Shown in pieces: positions 22,140 through 33,469 of a stretch of 64,000 bases of DNA. The position numbers and the translations under genes were made by a program. The stretch's first letter is position 1, and the number at the start of each line of letters is the position of its first letter. The notes below the pieces were generated by a model. That model saw only the letters and a list, made by a program, of their open reading frames with translations. It searched no databases and was not told the origin of the DNA. Source of the DNA: Apus apus (Eukaryota > Chordata > Aves > Apodiformes > Apodidae). The stretch is taken from the NCBI RefSeq assembly GCF_020740795.1, contig NC_067312.1, positions 43,548,405-43,612,404 of the forward strand, in the 5' to 3' direction.

Positions 22140-23505
22140 CTATCTTTGCAAGGTCATGGGGATCATCCTGAGGACTGGAGGAAAGTCAGTGTCACTCCAG
22201 TTTTCAAAAAGGGCAAGAAGGAGGACCCAGAAAACTACAGGCTAGAAAACTACTCCTTCCCTGGAAAGGTGATGGAACAGCTCATTCTGAATGTCACCTC
22301 TAAGCACGTGGAGGAAAAGAAGGTTATTAGGAGTAGTCAACATGGATTCACCAAAGGGAAATAATACATGACCAAACTGATAGTCTTCCATGATGACAAT
22401 GACTGGCTGGGTAGATAAGGGGAGGGCAGTGGGTGTTGCCTACCTTGACTTCAACAAGGCATTTGAGAGTGTCTCCCATCGTCATAGGTAATCTTAGGAA
22501 GCATGGGTTAGATGAGGGGACATTGAGGTGGATTGAGATCTGGCTGGATGGCAGAGCTCAGAGAGTTGTGAGTTCAGAGTCCAGTTGAAGGCCTGTAGCT
22601 AGTGGTGTTCCCCAGGGCCACTACTGGGTCCAGTCTCATTCAACACAGTCATCAATGACCTGCATGAAGGGACAGAGTGTACCCTCAGCAAGTTTGCTTA
22701 TTACACAAAACTGGAGGAGTGGTGACACTCCAGAGGCCTATGCTGCCATCCAGTGTGACCTGGACAGACCGGGGAGTTGGGTGGAGAAGAACCTTATGAT
22801 GTTCAACAAGAACAAGTGTAAGGTTCTGCATCTAGGGAGGAGTAATCCCATGCACTAGTACAAGTTAGGAGTTGACCTGCTGGAAAGTGGCTCTGTAGAG
22901 AAGGTCCTGGGAGTCCTGGTGGACAACAAGTTAACCATGAGCCAACAATTGTGCACTTGCAGCCAAGAAAGCCAGTGACATCCTGGGGTGCATAAAGAGT
23001 GTGGCCAGCAGGTTCGAAGGAGGTTATCCTGCCCCTCTACTCTTCTCTGGTAAGACCACATCTGGAGTACTGTGTCCCGTTCTGGGCTTCCTGGTTCAAG
23101 AAAGACAAGGAACTATTGGAAAGAGTCCAGTGGAGGGCTAAGAAGATGATAAGGGGACCGAAGCATTTATCTTATTAGGAAGGGCGGAGAAAACTGGGTC
23201 TGTTTAGCATGGAGAAAAGAAGATTGAGAGGGGATCTTATCAATGTCTGAAGGGCAGGTGTCAAGAGGATGGGGCTGGATTCTTGTCATTGGTGCCTGGC
23301 AACAGGACAAGGGGCAATGGGCAAGTTCCAGCTGAACGTGAGGAAAAAACTTCTTTACTTTGAAGATGTGAGAGCACTGAAACAGGCTACCCAGAGAGGT
23401 TGTGGAGTTTCTTTCCATGGAGACATTAAAAATGCTCCTGGATGTGGTTCTGTGCTGCCTGCTCTTGTGGGATCACCAGTGCTGGCAGAAGGCACTGTAT
23501 ACTGA
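22140..23505 (+). mobile_element. CR1 LINE, about 1.37 kb, third copy of the cluster
   Basis: Starts immediately after the tail of the second copy, inside the RT domain ('ggactggaggaaagtcagtg'), and runs forward to the ORF2 C-terminus and beyond ('aggctacccagagaggttgt'). The typical 3' octamer tail is not recognisable. The match fades at about 23,505. Sequence choice (EEKKVIRSSQHGF, 'ggacaaggggcaatggg') matches the subfamily of the 54,580 copy rather than its neighbours. Confidence 0.88.
22160..23300 (+). pseudogene. Broken CR1 ORF2 (reverse transcriptase) with FADD replaced by FAYY
   Basis: The first frame (22,089-22,364) reads DWRKVSVTPVFKKG through SSQHGFTKGK and stops at TAA 22,362-22,364, where intact copies continue with a conserved cysteine-containing block. 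The first catalytic block is recognisable (VAYLDFNKAFESV at about 22,435). The second reads FAYY at 22,693-22,704: both aspartate codons look changed from GAT GAC to TAT TAC. Later frames give DRPGSWVEKNLMMFNKNKC and the VEYC-type C-terminal region. Stops and shifts throughout make it inactive. Confidence 0.87.
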
Positions 23506-26500
23506 GGGACAGAAGGTCTGAGTCAGTAGTGACAGCTTAGATCAGATTAAGGTATTGTGGGACCTCACTGGTTTGTTCTTTCAGGCGTAGAAAAAACAAA
23601 GGTCTGCATCTCTGAAAGGGAAAAGCTAAGAAAGGACAGTTCTAGAAACACTCGCCAGATTTGTTTGGATTTGTGTGAAAAATTACACTTTGTGTATGTA
23701 TCAAAAACAAATGAGAAAAAGGAAAAAAACCACCACAAACAAAAAACAAAAAGGAAAACAAGGTGTTACTTGGCAGCCCAAGACTATAGCAGCTCACTTA
23801 CTTTAAAATGGGTTCCCTGAATCTTTTGTATGAACCAGTAATAAGAAAACCTGCATGAAATCTTAAGATGCCCTGATGATATATAAAATACTTGAACATA
23901 GTAAAGTTTTTTGCAAGAAGTTATATAATGTAGAGAGAATGCTGAGATTTCATAGTGTTTCTGAAGAGAGAGATTGTATTCTGGGAGATAAGTTAACAGA
24001 TTGTTTTACTGTGTTTTTTTTTCTAGTTTAGAAAAGTGACATGGCAGAATTATGTTACAGAAACCTCCCCAACAATACTAGATAGAGTCAATAATGTGGC
24101 AACAATGCTTATGTACATAGTAAATTTCATATCTTAAAAAACCAAAAGCATAAAAACACAAATGAGGGCTATGACAACAGATTTTTAGATAGATGACCCA
24201 AATATAATGTTATATAGTGTTTTATTTCTGGTTGTAACAAATCTCTTCTGATTCTGAATGTGTGTTTTTACAATTTACTGACATATTAGAGAAACATTTT
24301 TCTTTATAAAAGGTTGCCTGAGGTGTGCCTACTTGGAGGTGTAATTGTCAAAGTAATGTCAAACTACCTAAACTATCAGAGAGCTGATTGAACAAAAACT
24401 AACCCTGCAAAATCCAACCCAGTGCTGGCTGGGCTACCTGAATTGGCTTAGCTCCTGTCTGCCGGAGCACCAAGGCTGGCACAGGGAAGAGACCAGACTT
24501 TGTGGCTGGCAGGTTAGGAGAGGAAACACATGGGAGCTCTAGCACAAAGTAGCTTAAATTACCATGGGACTATATTCTCAGAGGTAGAAAATGTGATATA
24601 CAGAAATATTAACATAATTGTGTGAGCTGGAAATTTCAGTGTCCCTTTCACAGTATTATAACTGATGGAGTGAGAAATAAAAATTGTTGTGGTACCCTAA
24701 GAACTCAATAGCTGAAGGGTGGGTTTAAACATTAAACATTTTTAAAATTGAAGTTATAGTGGTGCTTAATGATTATTGCTTTCATGATAGATTAAAATCC
24801 GTTACAATGGGGAAAGTGGTATAATATAAATAAAATTACAAGCTTGAAAAGGATCTGAACCAAACCTACATGAAGAAAATTATCTGCTGTTGCTTTAATT
24901 TTTAAAATAACTGTGCTTCCTAGGGCTGCCTGGAAACAATTTAATGCAACAAAGTGGGTTGTTTTTTTTTGTTTGGGATTATTATTATTTTTTTTTTTTT
25001 TAGTATTTCCAGCCAGACTAGAAGCAGTATTTAATAAATATCTTGAGAGGGTGAGTCTGTTCTTTGTGCTTGGTTTTGCAAACTCAGTAAATTTGGATAT
25101 TAATATCTGAAACTGTAGATAGTAACTCAATCTGATTTTCTAAAGCTGATCTCACATTTATCTTGTACTCTCTGTGTCAGTGTGGAAATAGGATTCAGAA
25201 ATCTGTTCCCTAACAAGAGGTAATGGAGATAAGAACTTCACCACCTTTCTTTCAAATTTTATGTCTAGAGAGCTTTGGGACAATGTTGTTCTTGAGAAAA
25301 ATGTGTATTTTTTCACTGTGCTATTTAAGAATAGATCAGCTGTAGAAAATACTTTAAAGAGGATCATGCCAGTCAAGGAGATAAAAGCATGAAGAGTTAG
25401 GAAAGGCAGATTTCAAAAGTTACCCTGGTTCGTAATCCAAAGACCAAATTTAAAGCTAGAAGCAACTCTAGTTCGGGAACTTGTTTATACAGGAGCAGAC
25501 CTCAAAAAGCAAAATTGTTGATTTACAGCTCATTTTCACCACTAGGAAAAGTGGAAAATGTGACCTCACATTTATTGAACATGTACTGTGCCCATAGAGG
25601 TTGTTATTAGAAAGCACTATATTTCACACATTGTGAGACAACAGAGTAAATTAGATGCAGTAGCTTCTTCCCATAGACCAGTTTCTAAAGTTATCATCTT
25701 TGTCCTGGCCTTTGGCACATGATCTACTGTTTCTAGAAATAAGCAGAAAAAAATCAAACCTCAGTAAAATTCTTCAAGTGTCTTTATGTCTGGTATATTT
25801 TCTAGGAAGTTCAAAATATTCTGTAAGCACAGTATGATTGGGGATGCAAGTATGGGAAAGGACCTTAAGAGGTTGGATTCTCTGTTCTTCAAGGCAGAAT
25901 TGACTCTAGCTGGCATATCTGTTGTCAAGAGATGACAGGAACACAGGTTCAGTGACTTAAGCTGGCTTAGCGCTTGCTTACACTGGGACGTAATTTAAGT
26001 GTGTTACTTTTACAGCTTATTGCTCTACCCCTTTAGTTGTACTTAATTTTTTTTTTTTTTTAATAACTTCTGAAACAGCTCCTCGAATTTGAAACAAAAA
26101 CTTTTAAAAATTTATCTTGTTTTGCTGAAGACGTTTCTCCTTGGATATCCCCTTCCCTCAGCTGGTTTCTCAGCCTTTCCTCTTATGTAATGTTTTCTGA
26201 ATCCTGTGATCGTGCTGATTCCTCTCAACTGGATTTGCTCCAGAATATTTTCCATCAAGTGTGCTAATGGAAACTGGCATATTCCAGCTCAGGCTACACC
26301 GACGCTGGCTAAAGGAAGAGGTTATTTCCTATATTTACCAGATGACATATTGTTTTTATTTTCCAGGGTGATGTCTGACTGTTTTGTGGCAGAATGGCAT
26401 TGCTCAAATTCTGATCGACTCCAGACCTCTCACACAAAGTTGTTGCTTGGTCCCATTTGGTACCAGTGAAATGGTTTAAGCACAAAACTTTCTGCCGTTC

Positions 26501-27801
26501 TTCACTCACTTGTAACATCATTATTCCCATCTGCTTCTTACAATTTTATTTTTTTTTAAATTTTTTTTTCCATTTGCAAATATCACAATATTGGCAAAAC
26601 CTGACACCTTGGTGTTGCCTGTGGAGTTCAGTAAGGGAGATATCCATAGCACTGAAACTTGTGAAATACTATCATAATCATATAAGCACTGAAAGTTAAG
26701 TGTCAGTATGGTTTTCCAATGAGTTGGCATTTGCCTCTATATAATTTTTTCATATCTAATCTATAAGGGTGTCGTGTGGGACAATTTCCCCCCAAACTAT
26801 TTATCACCTTTTATTTCTTGCTGGTGCCTCAGCTTCATACTATAATTCAGTATAGGATATGAGCTGTCATACTTCATTCCTTGGGAGCTAAAATTCCCTC
26901 AGCAGAAACTCTTTGCACACGTCTTAAGTCTTCTCTGTTTTCTTCTTAAACAATGTGCCTTTCTGTAACTCTGGTAAGGTATGTTGTCACGCTGTATCAA
27001 GAGAGTGAGAATATCAGTTTGAAAGACACAGCTCAGACCCGACTGTGTTAAAAATGTCAAGGTGGCTTTTTTTCTTTTTTGGTGTTTTGTTTTGTTTTTA
27101 ATTTCCCTGAGGTCAGACCAAGTTCATAGAAAAAATAGTTTATCTTTCTCTCTTAATAACATATCTGTGTCAATTTAATGGATTAAGTTGTCTCCTTTGT
27201 ATCCTTTAATCTCATACTGCTTAATGTTTTCCTTGTTGCTTCTTTTGCTCTTAAAAATCGCATATTGTGTGAGTAGTTTAATATTGCAAGACCCAGGCAA
27301 TTAACTAAACTGAAAGTACTGTGTATTTGGGAGCATATAATATATTTTCAATTTTAAGCATTTGTATTTACCTGAAATAAATTATGATCTTAAAATTATA
27401 GAAAAAAAGTAAGAATAATTATGTACACTCATCCCTGTTTCTACTGGGTTACTCTCGGTACTCTTCCTCTCTTCCTTCATTTTACTTTTCTCTTCTGTTT
27501 TGTTTTTTTCTGTGTGTGTGTTTTAATTTATTTACATTCTTACTTATTCTTTGCCCATTAATTAGCACTTTAGATGTTAGGAATTCACAAATAAGTTGTG
27601 GATGCCTACCAGTTGTAGGAAGTACTTCAAAGTGATCTACAAATCTATAGTAACTGTTTCTAGCTGTCTGGAAAAAAAATGGATGAAGTGTAGGTAGGAA
27701 AAATACTTCCGAACTGATGTTTTTCTGTGGCTGATTGAGCCATTAGCATGCTGCTTAGCAACTGGTGTTGTCTGAGAAGCTGCTGATGTCAGCATCTGCG
27801 C

Positions 27802-27827
27802 TTTTTTTTTTTTTTTTTTTTTTTTTT
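27802..27827. repeat. T26 homopolymer
   Basis: 26 consecutive T. The downstream flank 'aatgagatggaagagtaagg' shows no retroposon body, so this is not clearly the tail of a reversed element. Likely length-polymorphic and prone to assembly error. Confidence 0.95.
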
Positions 27828-28506
27828 AATGAGATGGAAGAGTAAGGCCAGGAAAGCTCCAATGAGGTGGGAGTGGGCTGGGGTGGATAGGCTTGTCTGA
27901 GCAGAGGAGCTCAAATGTCTGTGGGATTTGGAAAGGAGGTTAGGGTTTTTAGAATATGTGATAACAAGTATAGGGGAGGCTAACATGCTCATGAGCATGG
28001 ACTGGTAAAGAATTAGAAACCTGTGTTGCTGCCTTGCCTAGATGACTGGTGCTGTGAGAACTGAATATAGCACCACTCTGTGTGTGTGGGAAAGTCATGC
28101 CTTGTCCAGTGGTTACTTTTTTCTTTGTCCGGACATGTAATGTAAGTAAGAGCCATGTCTTTCAGCATGTGTGGTACAGAAAGTTTTACTTAAGAAAAAG
28201 CAGGGAGGTGAAGTTTTGTCTTCTGCAGTGGCTGGATATTTCAAATATCTTGTCCAATTTGAAACACTAAGTGGATAGAGACATGAAGGAAGTAATTGCT
28301 AGTTTTATCATCTACAGAATCTGTCACTTTGAGAGCCATTCTACTGTTGAAACAATAGTGGACTCTGCTTATTTATGACAATATACATGCTTTTTTTCTT
28401 CATGCCAAAACAATATTTATGGAATTATTACTTCCTTTTTCTTTGTGAATGTTTGATGTTTTGGACACCTTTGTGGGGTTTATTTGTTTTTCCTTGGGCT
28501 CTTTTC

Positions 28507-28580
28507 TCTAGGGTTTTTTGTTTGTTTGTTTGGTTTGTTTTTTTTTGTGTGTGTGTGTTTTTGTTTGTTTTTTCTTCTTT
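28507..28580. repeat. (TTTG)/(GT)-rich tract
   Basis: Plus-strand T/G words including several (TTTG) units and a (GT)6 segment near 28,545. Confidence 0.85.
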
Positions 28581-31040
28581 GAATCGGGGAAACTACTCTC
28601 TTTGGTAATTTTGAGTCAATTAGGTCAGTCCTGAGCTTTTCTGTGCAGAGACTGCAAAGTTTTTCTAAACTTCGTGTTGGTTTAGGGATTTGGAGGAATT
28701 TTCTAATGAAACCAGCACCTGAGACCTCCAAATATCTTTATGTTAAAATAGTAATTTGGAAAGGATTTGTCCTGAGTGCCAAGACAAAAAAAACCCAACA
28801 CTTTCATTTATACTATTTTAGTAATCATTCTCTCCACCATCAGGGTTCTTCTCGTTTCTGAAAAGGCTACGGTTTGTTTTGCTGCTTTAACAAAAACTAG
28901 TTTAGTTGATTTAGTATTCTGTTTTGTGATGAAGTATCTTACCTAGGTGATAGGTTAGCTGTTAACAAAATATTTATGAACTGGTAAGAATTCTCTGCTC
29001 AGTAGTTAATTTAGTCTCTGGAGTGGTGCAAAAATGCTATTTAACTAGCAAATAAAGTAGTTCAGCTTCAAATTATATGTCAAAGTTAAATAAAAATATT
29101 TCAATCTTTTAATAACCCCATAAATAAGCAGAGTACCTGGAACTGCTCAAACTTACGTAATTTGACCTCTACTATAGGAAAAGCATTTTTAGATAGGTTC
29201 ATTTTATAAAAATGTAACCAGGGGAGGAAAATTTTGGATTTAGAAACCAGGTTAATTTTGTACATGTATTCTGTGTACCACCTGTAAAATATAGCTGAAG
29301 ACCAAGAAGCCATTCCTGAGCTCATTTTTTCAGTACTCAAGGCTGATTTGGCCGACTCATCAAATACTGTGCTAAATCCTTGTGAGTATTTTCACTTGGA
29401 AGTGTGTTGTCTCTCATGTAACAACAGTGTTATTAGCAGACATTGTCCTCATATTTGTATACTTTTTATTGGTGTTTAGCATGATTACAGACATTGTAAT
29501 TCAGATCCAAGCAGTAGAAGCCTTCATGTTCTAGGTGTTCCCCAGACATGCAATGCAAATACAGTTATTTTTAAAGTGGATGAACCACTGCTTCACCATC
29601 AACAGTTTTGAAAACAGCATTGTTCGGGATTTCAGCTGCATCTGTGAACAACTGGAGGTTTGTCTCTGTGTCTCTCATATGTGCTAAATTTTAAGTTAGC
29701 TCTTTCTTTTCCCAGTTGTGTATCAGCAAACTTTATCAGGATGATTTGTGATGTATTGAATTTTGTGGTACGTAGTAGACTAGCACTTACATGAGAAGTA
29801 ATTAGTGAAATACATCACAAATTCATTGGCCATGTTTAATGGGCTCTAGAGTGCCAGCTCAGCTTCACAGAAATAGTTTTTAATGGATTGACAGAGAATT
29901 TATTTTACTTGAACTTCAGTTTCTTTAATATTCAGTGCCATGGAGTCCATATTTCTGTCTTGATCTAGGCAAGCAGGCCACTGTGTACTATAGAATAGTT
30001 GGTTTGTTCTCTGTTCTTATATATTTTCACTGGTGTGATTATAGCTGTGACTGAAATCCTCAGGAAGGGTTGTTTTCCTGACTCTAATGTTTATTTTTGC
30101 ATTAAGATGGTTTCTAGTTCACTGTAGGTTTTATTGATCTGGCAAACAATATGAGTGAACCATAACTATCTAAATCCAAACTTGCCTGCGTCTCTGTGAG
30201 GCTGGACAGTGAAGGAGGTATATGTACCTCCTTTGTTGTTTAAAACTAAGATTCTACAAAACTATTTTTCTAGAAACTGTTTCTCCCACAGCAGCCATCT
30301 GCTAAGACTAACTTTAAAAGACCTGTTTTCATAAACACATTTTGCATTTTATTTTGCTTGTAAACCAATTATCTTATAATGTTAACACTCTCCTAAAAGT
30401 ATCTCACATAATTAGTGCCACAAATAAAATGGTTTTCTGGTGGCTTCTGAAGTTCATACACACATAGCGGTAGTATGACAAATTAAGGACCTCTGTCTGT
30501 ATATGAGTCTAGGAATTGATAAAGCAATGCTCTGTAAGACCAGAACAGGTAAGGACAGACATTAAGCTGTTTCTCATGTAGTGACATTTGGACTCTCACA
30601 AGGAGCCATTCTGTTCTGGAGGCAGTCTACCTGTTGTAGAAGACAGAGACTGAAAGTTTATTAATAAATTTAGTGTTTATACCTCTTTCATGATGGTAAT
30701 ACTGAGTTCTTAACTTTGCAAGAAACCAGATTCTCTCAGAAAACGCAAATTTTTTAACCTGACTAAAGATGTATGAAAACCCGAAGCTCAGATCTACATG
30801 ATTGTGGTATAACTTTATACAATTGGAACTGAAAGGCATTTCACTTTCCAGATACAAATTTCTGTGTTAATTCTGCAACCGTTAGTGCTCAACCCATGAA
30901 ACAGCAGACAGTTTTAATTCATTGATGCAGTTGTAGGTGTTAGTGATATCTTGTTTTGTGGAGTCAGTAACACCTGAAACTCATGTTGCAAAGTGAAAGA
31001 ACTTTGTAAATGCTAATTTTCAAATTGCACAAGAAAGATC

Positions 31041-31096
31041 TTGTTTATCTTATAAATGGAGAATCTGAGGCAGAAGGAATTATGTGAAGTGGGCTG
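31041..31096 (-). repeat. Possible MIR-like SINE core remnant
   Basis: 'cttataaatggagaatctga' followed by 'ggcagaaggaattatgtgaa' and 'gtgggct' parallels the reversed MIR core (ttttacagatgaggaaactgaggcacagagaggttaagtaacttgccc). Only this core is visible; no tRNA part. Low-confidence eye match. Confidence 0.35.
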
Positions 31097-33452
31097 AGAG
31101 CAGAGAGGTTTTTGTCTGAGCAAGTGTTTCTGTATGGTGTCTGTGGACATGTGGTATGATTTTGCATATACATAATTTGGTGTTTAATAAGGACTCCATA
31201 AAATTCTCAGAAGAAAAATTAACAGATCAAAATTTAAAAACAAAAACTCTATATTGGAAATTGTTACTGTTGATTTGGATTCAAGTAGAAGTAAAGCAAC
31301 TGGCTTGCTTACATTTTCAACCAAGGAAACAGGAAACTTAAGCTCTTTTTACTGCATTTAAGTATCTTGGCATATGTGTACCCTACTGCATTTAAGTAGT
31401 TTTGGCCTACTGCTGTGGTTCATTCTTAAAGATTACTGGGAGACAGGCAACAGAGCATAAATGGCAAAAACTTACAGTATTTCTAAGAGCAGGGCCAGGA
31501 GCAAGTTAACACTAACCAGAATTGTAAAGAGATATGAAACTCTGTTTGCAGGTTAAAAAAGAAAGCATAGGAGGAAAACAGGCATATCATAACTGAAAGG
31601 AAACTTAAAAGTTGCTCTAAAATGACAGAGTGTAAGATCTTCTCTTATTTAACTGTACCTGCTAGAAAACAGGAAAATGTACATGCACAGTTGGAGAATA
31701 ATTGAATCATCGAACCATTGTAACTTACAGTTGTAATGTATGTTTGGAGCAAATGAGTATTTTTCAAATCAGTATATCTAATGATTATAAAATTGCTGAT
31801 ACAGTTGCTTGAAATAATTTGGGGAACAGGAAAAAGCAAATTTATTGAGGCTTTTTTTTAAAGGCAATAACAGCTTCTGTCCTCACAAAGATGAAGGTAA
31901 AGTACTTGACCTACTTGATTCCCATTGGTCATTATTTCTGTATGCCACCATTCACTCAGTAAATAGGAAGCTTTTAAAGTTCTTCTGTGGAGGACAGGCT
32001 TTCAGGCTTCGGAACAACTTGAGGTTTTTATGGGCATAGGAGCAGCAATCTGAAAGAGTAAACAGTGGTGAAGAGCTTTGTTTGGACCATAAAGCTGAAA
32101 TGTCATCCAGTCACCCATCCTGCTTCTGTTAAAAGAAACCAGCACCTGCACCAGAAGTTTAGAGGAGTAGTTGATATAGATGTGTATGGTGACTGTGAAG
32201 GTATTGACTTCCCTTGAAGAAGGAGCTTGCTCACAATAAATGCATGTTTAGTTTTTTTTAATTTACAGGAGGAAGTGCGTACTAAGAAACGTGCACATCT
32301 TTAAAGGGAAGTGCCTTTTCTCCAAGAGGGGTTTTGCATACTGCTGACTACAGCAGCAGTGTCACACACTGCCAGGGCAACTTGTCTGCTGTTCTTTTTT
32401 TCCTCTCATCCTTTAATTTGTTTATATGATTGCAGAATGTACAGGCTGATGCTGGCTACAGGGTAATACTACAAAAAGTGTAATGCCTGTCTAGCTGTTG
32501 TAAGTTTCTGATCCTATTGCAGTCAGTGAACTCCTACTAAGGATGTTAATGAACATTAAATCAAAGATTAAATTTAAGGTCTCTTAGACTTGGCAGGTGA
32601 TGTTTCTGGTTCCTGAAGATGTTTTAGATTAGGTCTGTTTTCAAGCCAGCTGGCCTCCCCTTGAAACAACATAGTTGTTGTAAATAACAACATTCCTCTG
32701 GCCACAGATCAAGATTCAGGAACTGATTTAATCTTGGACTTTTGTATGTATTTTCAATGGCTTATTATTTGATTTCAAAATACCTGTTTTTTTGCCTTTC
32801 TATTAACTATTTAGTTAAGAGATGCCTGAATACTGTCGTTTGGGTTACGTGATTAGAGTTTATATCCATTATTTGCTTTGTTTTCTTCCTGAGTGTAAAT
32901 CAGAAAAGCTGCATGTTTTAGATTGCTAACAGGACAGATACAGGCAAATTGGTTAAAATGAAAGAGAATTTAAAAAAAAATTTTCTCTGTGCTTCTAATT
33001 TGTGCTATTCTGGTAGCTAAGCTAACGAATATGTAGATTTTCACATGCATAGAATTGCGTGCATAGAACAGCAGTGCAGGCTGTTTTGAGGTTTGATAGT
33101 TTTCATTTGCCTAAATGGCTATTTTTCTGGCTTAGTTTAGTAGCATATTGTCCTACACCTTGTGCTCTTAGCTTCACTCATCAGTATGAGGCTGCTGGAG
33201 GCAGAATTTACAGCTAGATCTTGGTTTTGCTTTTTTTCTTACTGGAGCAAGTGTCACAGGCAATTTCTATCTTGAGTCTGCTTAAATTTACAGCAGTTTG
33301 CCTATCTTCAGGTTTGTCTCTTTTTTTTTTTTTTTTACAGGAGGAAGTATTTCTGAGAGTGCTGGAGCACTCAAATTCAGAACCTGGTGAACAGCCATGT
33401 ATGGGGTGGTTTTTGATGGGCTGGCTTTATAGTGTTGCTCGTGGGGTCCAGG

Positions 33453-33469
33453 CCCTGCTCAGAGCAGGG
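33453..33469. repeat. Short perfect inverted repeat
   Basis: CCCTGCTC, one base, GAGCAGGG: an 8-bp perfect stem. The same palindromic phrase is found near CR1 3' ends (compare 'ccctgctcatagcaggggg' at about 7,299), so it may be a scrap of a CR1 tail, but no other CR1 sequence is recognisable beside it. Confidence 0.6.

Noticed and set aside
25848..25910. 'gggaaaggaccttaagaggt' as another CR1 tail
   Set aside because: One short phrase only; no octamer tail, no 'ttccaaccc' and no adjacent CR1 sequence.
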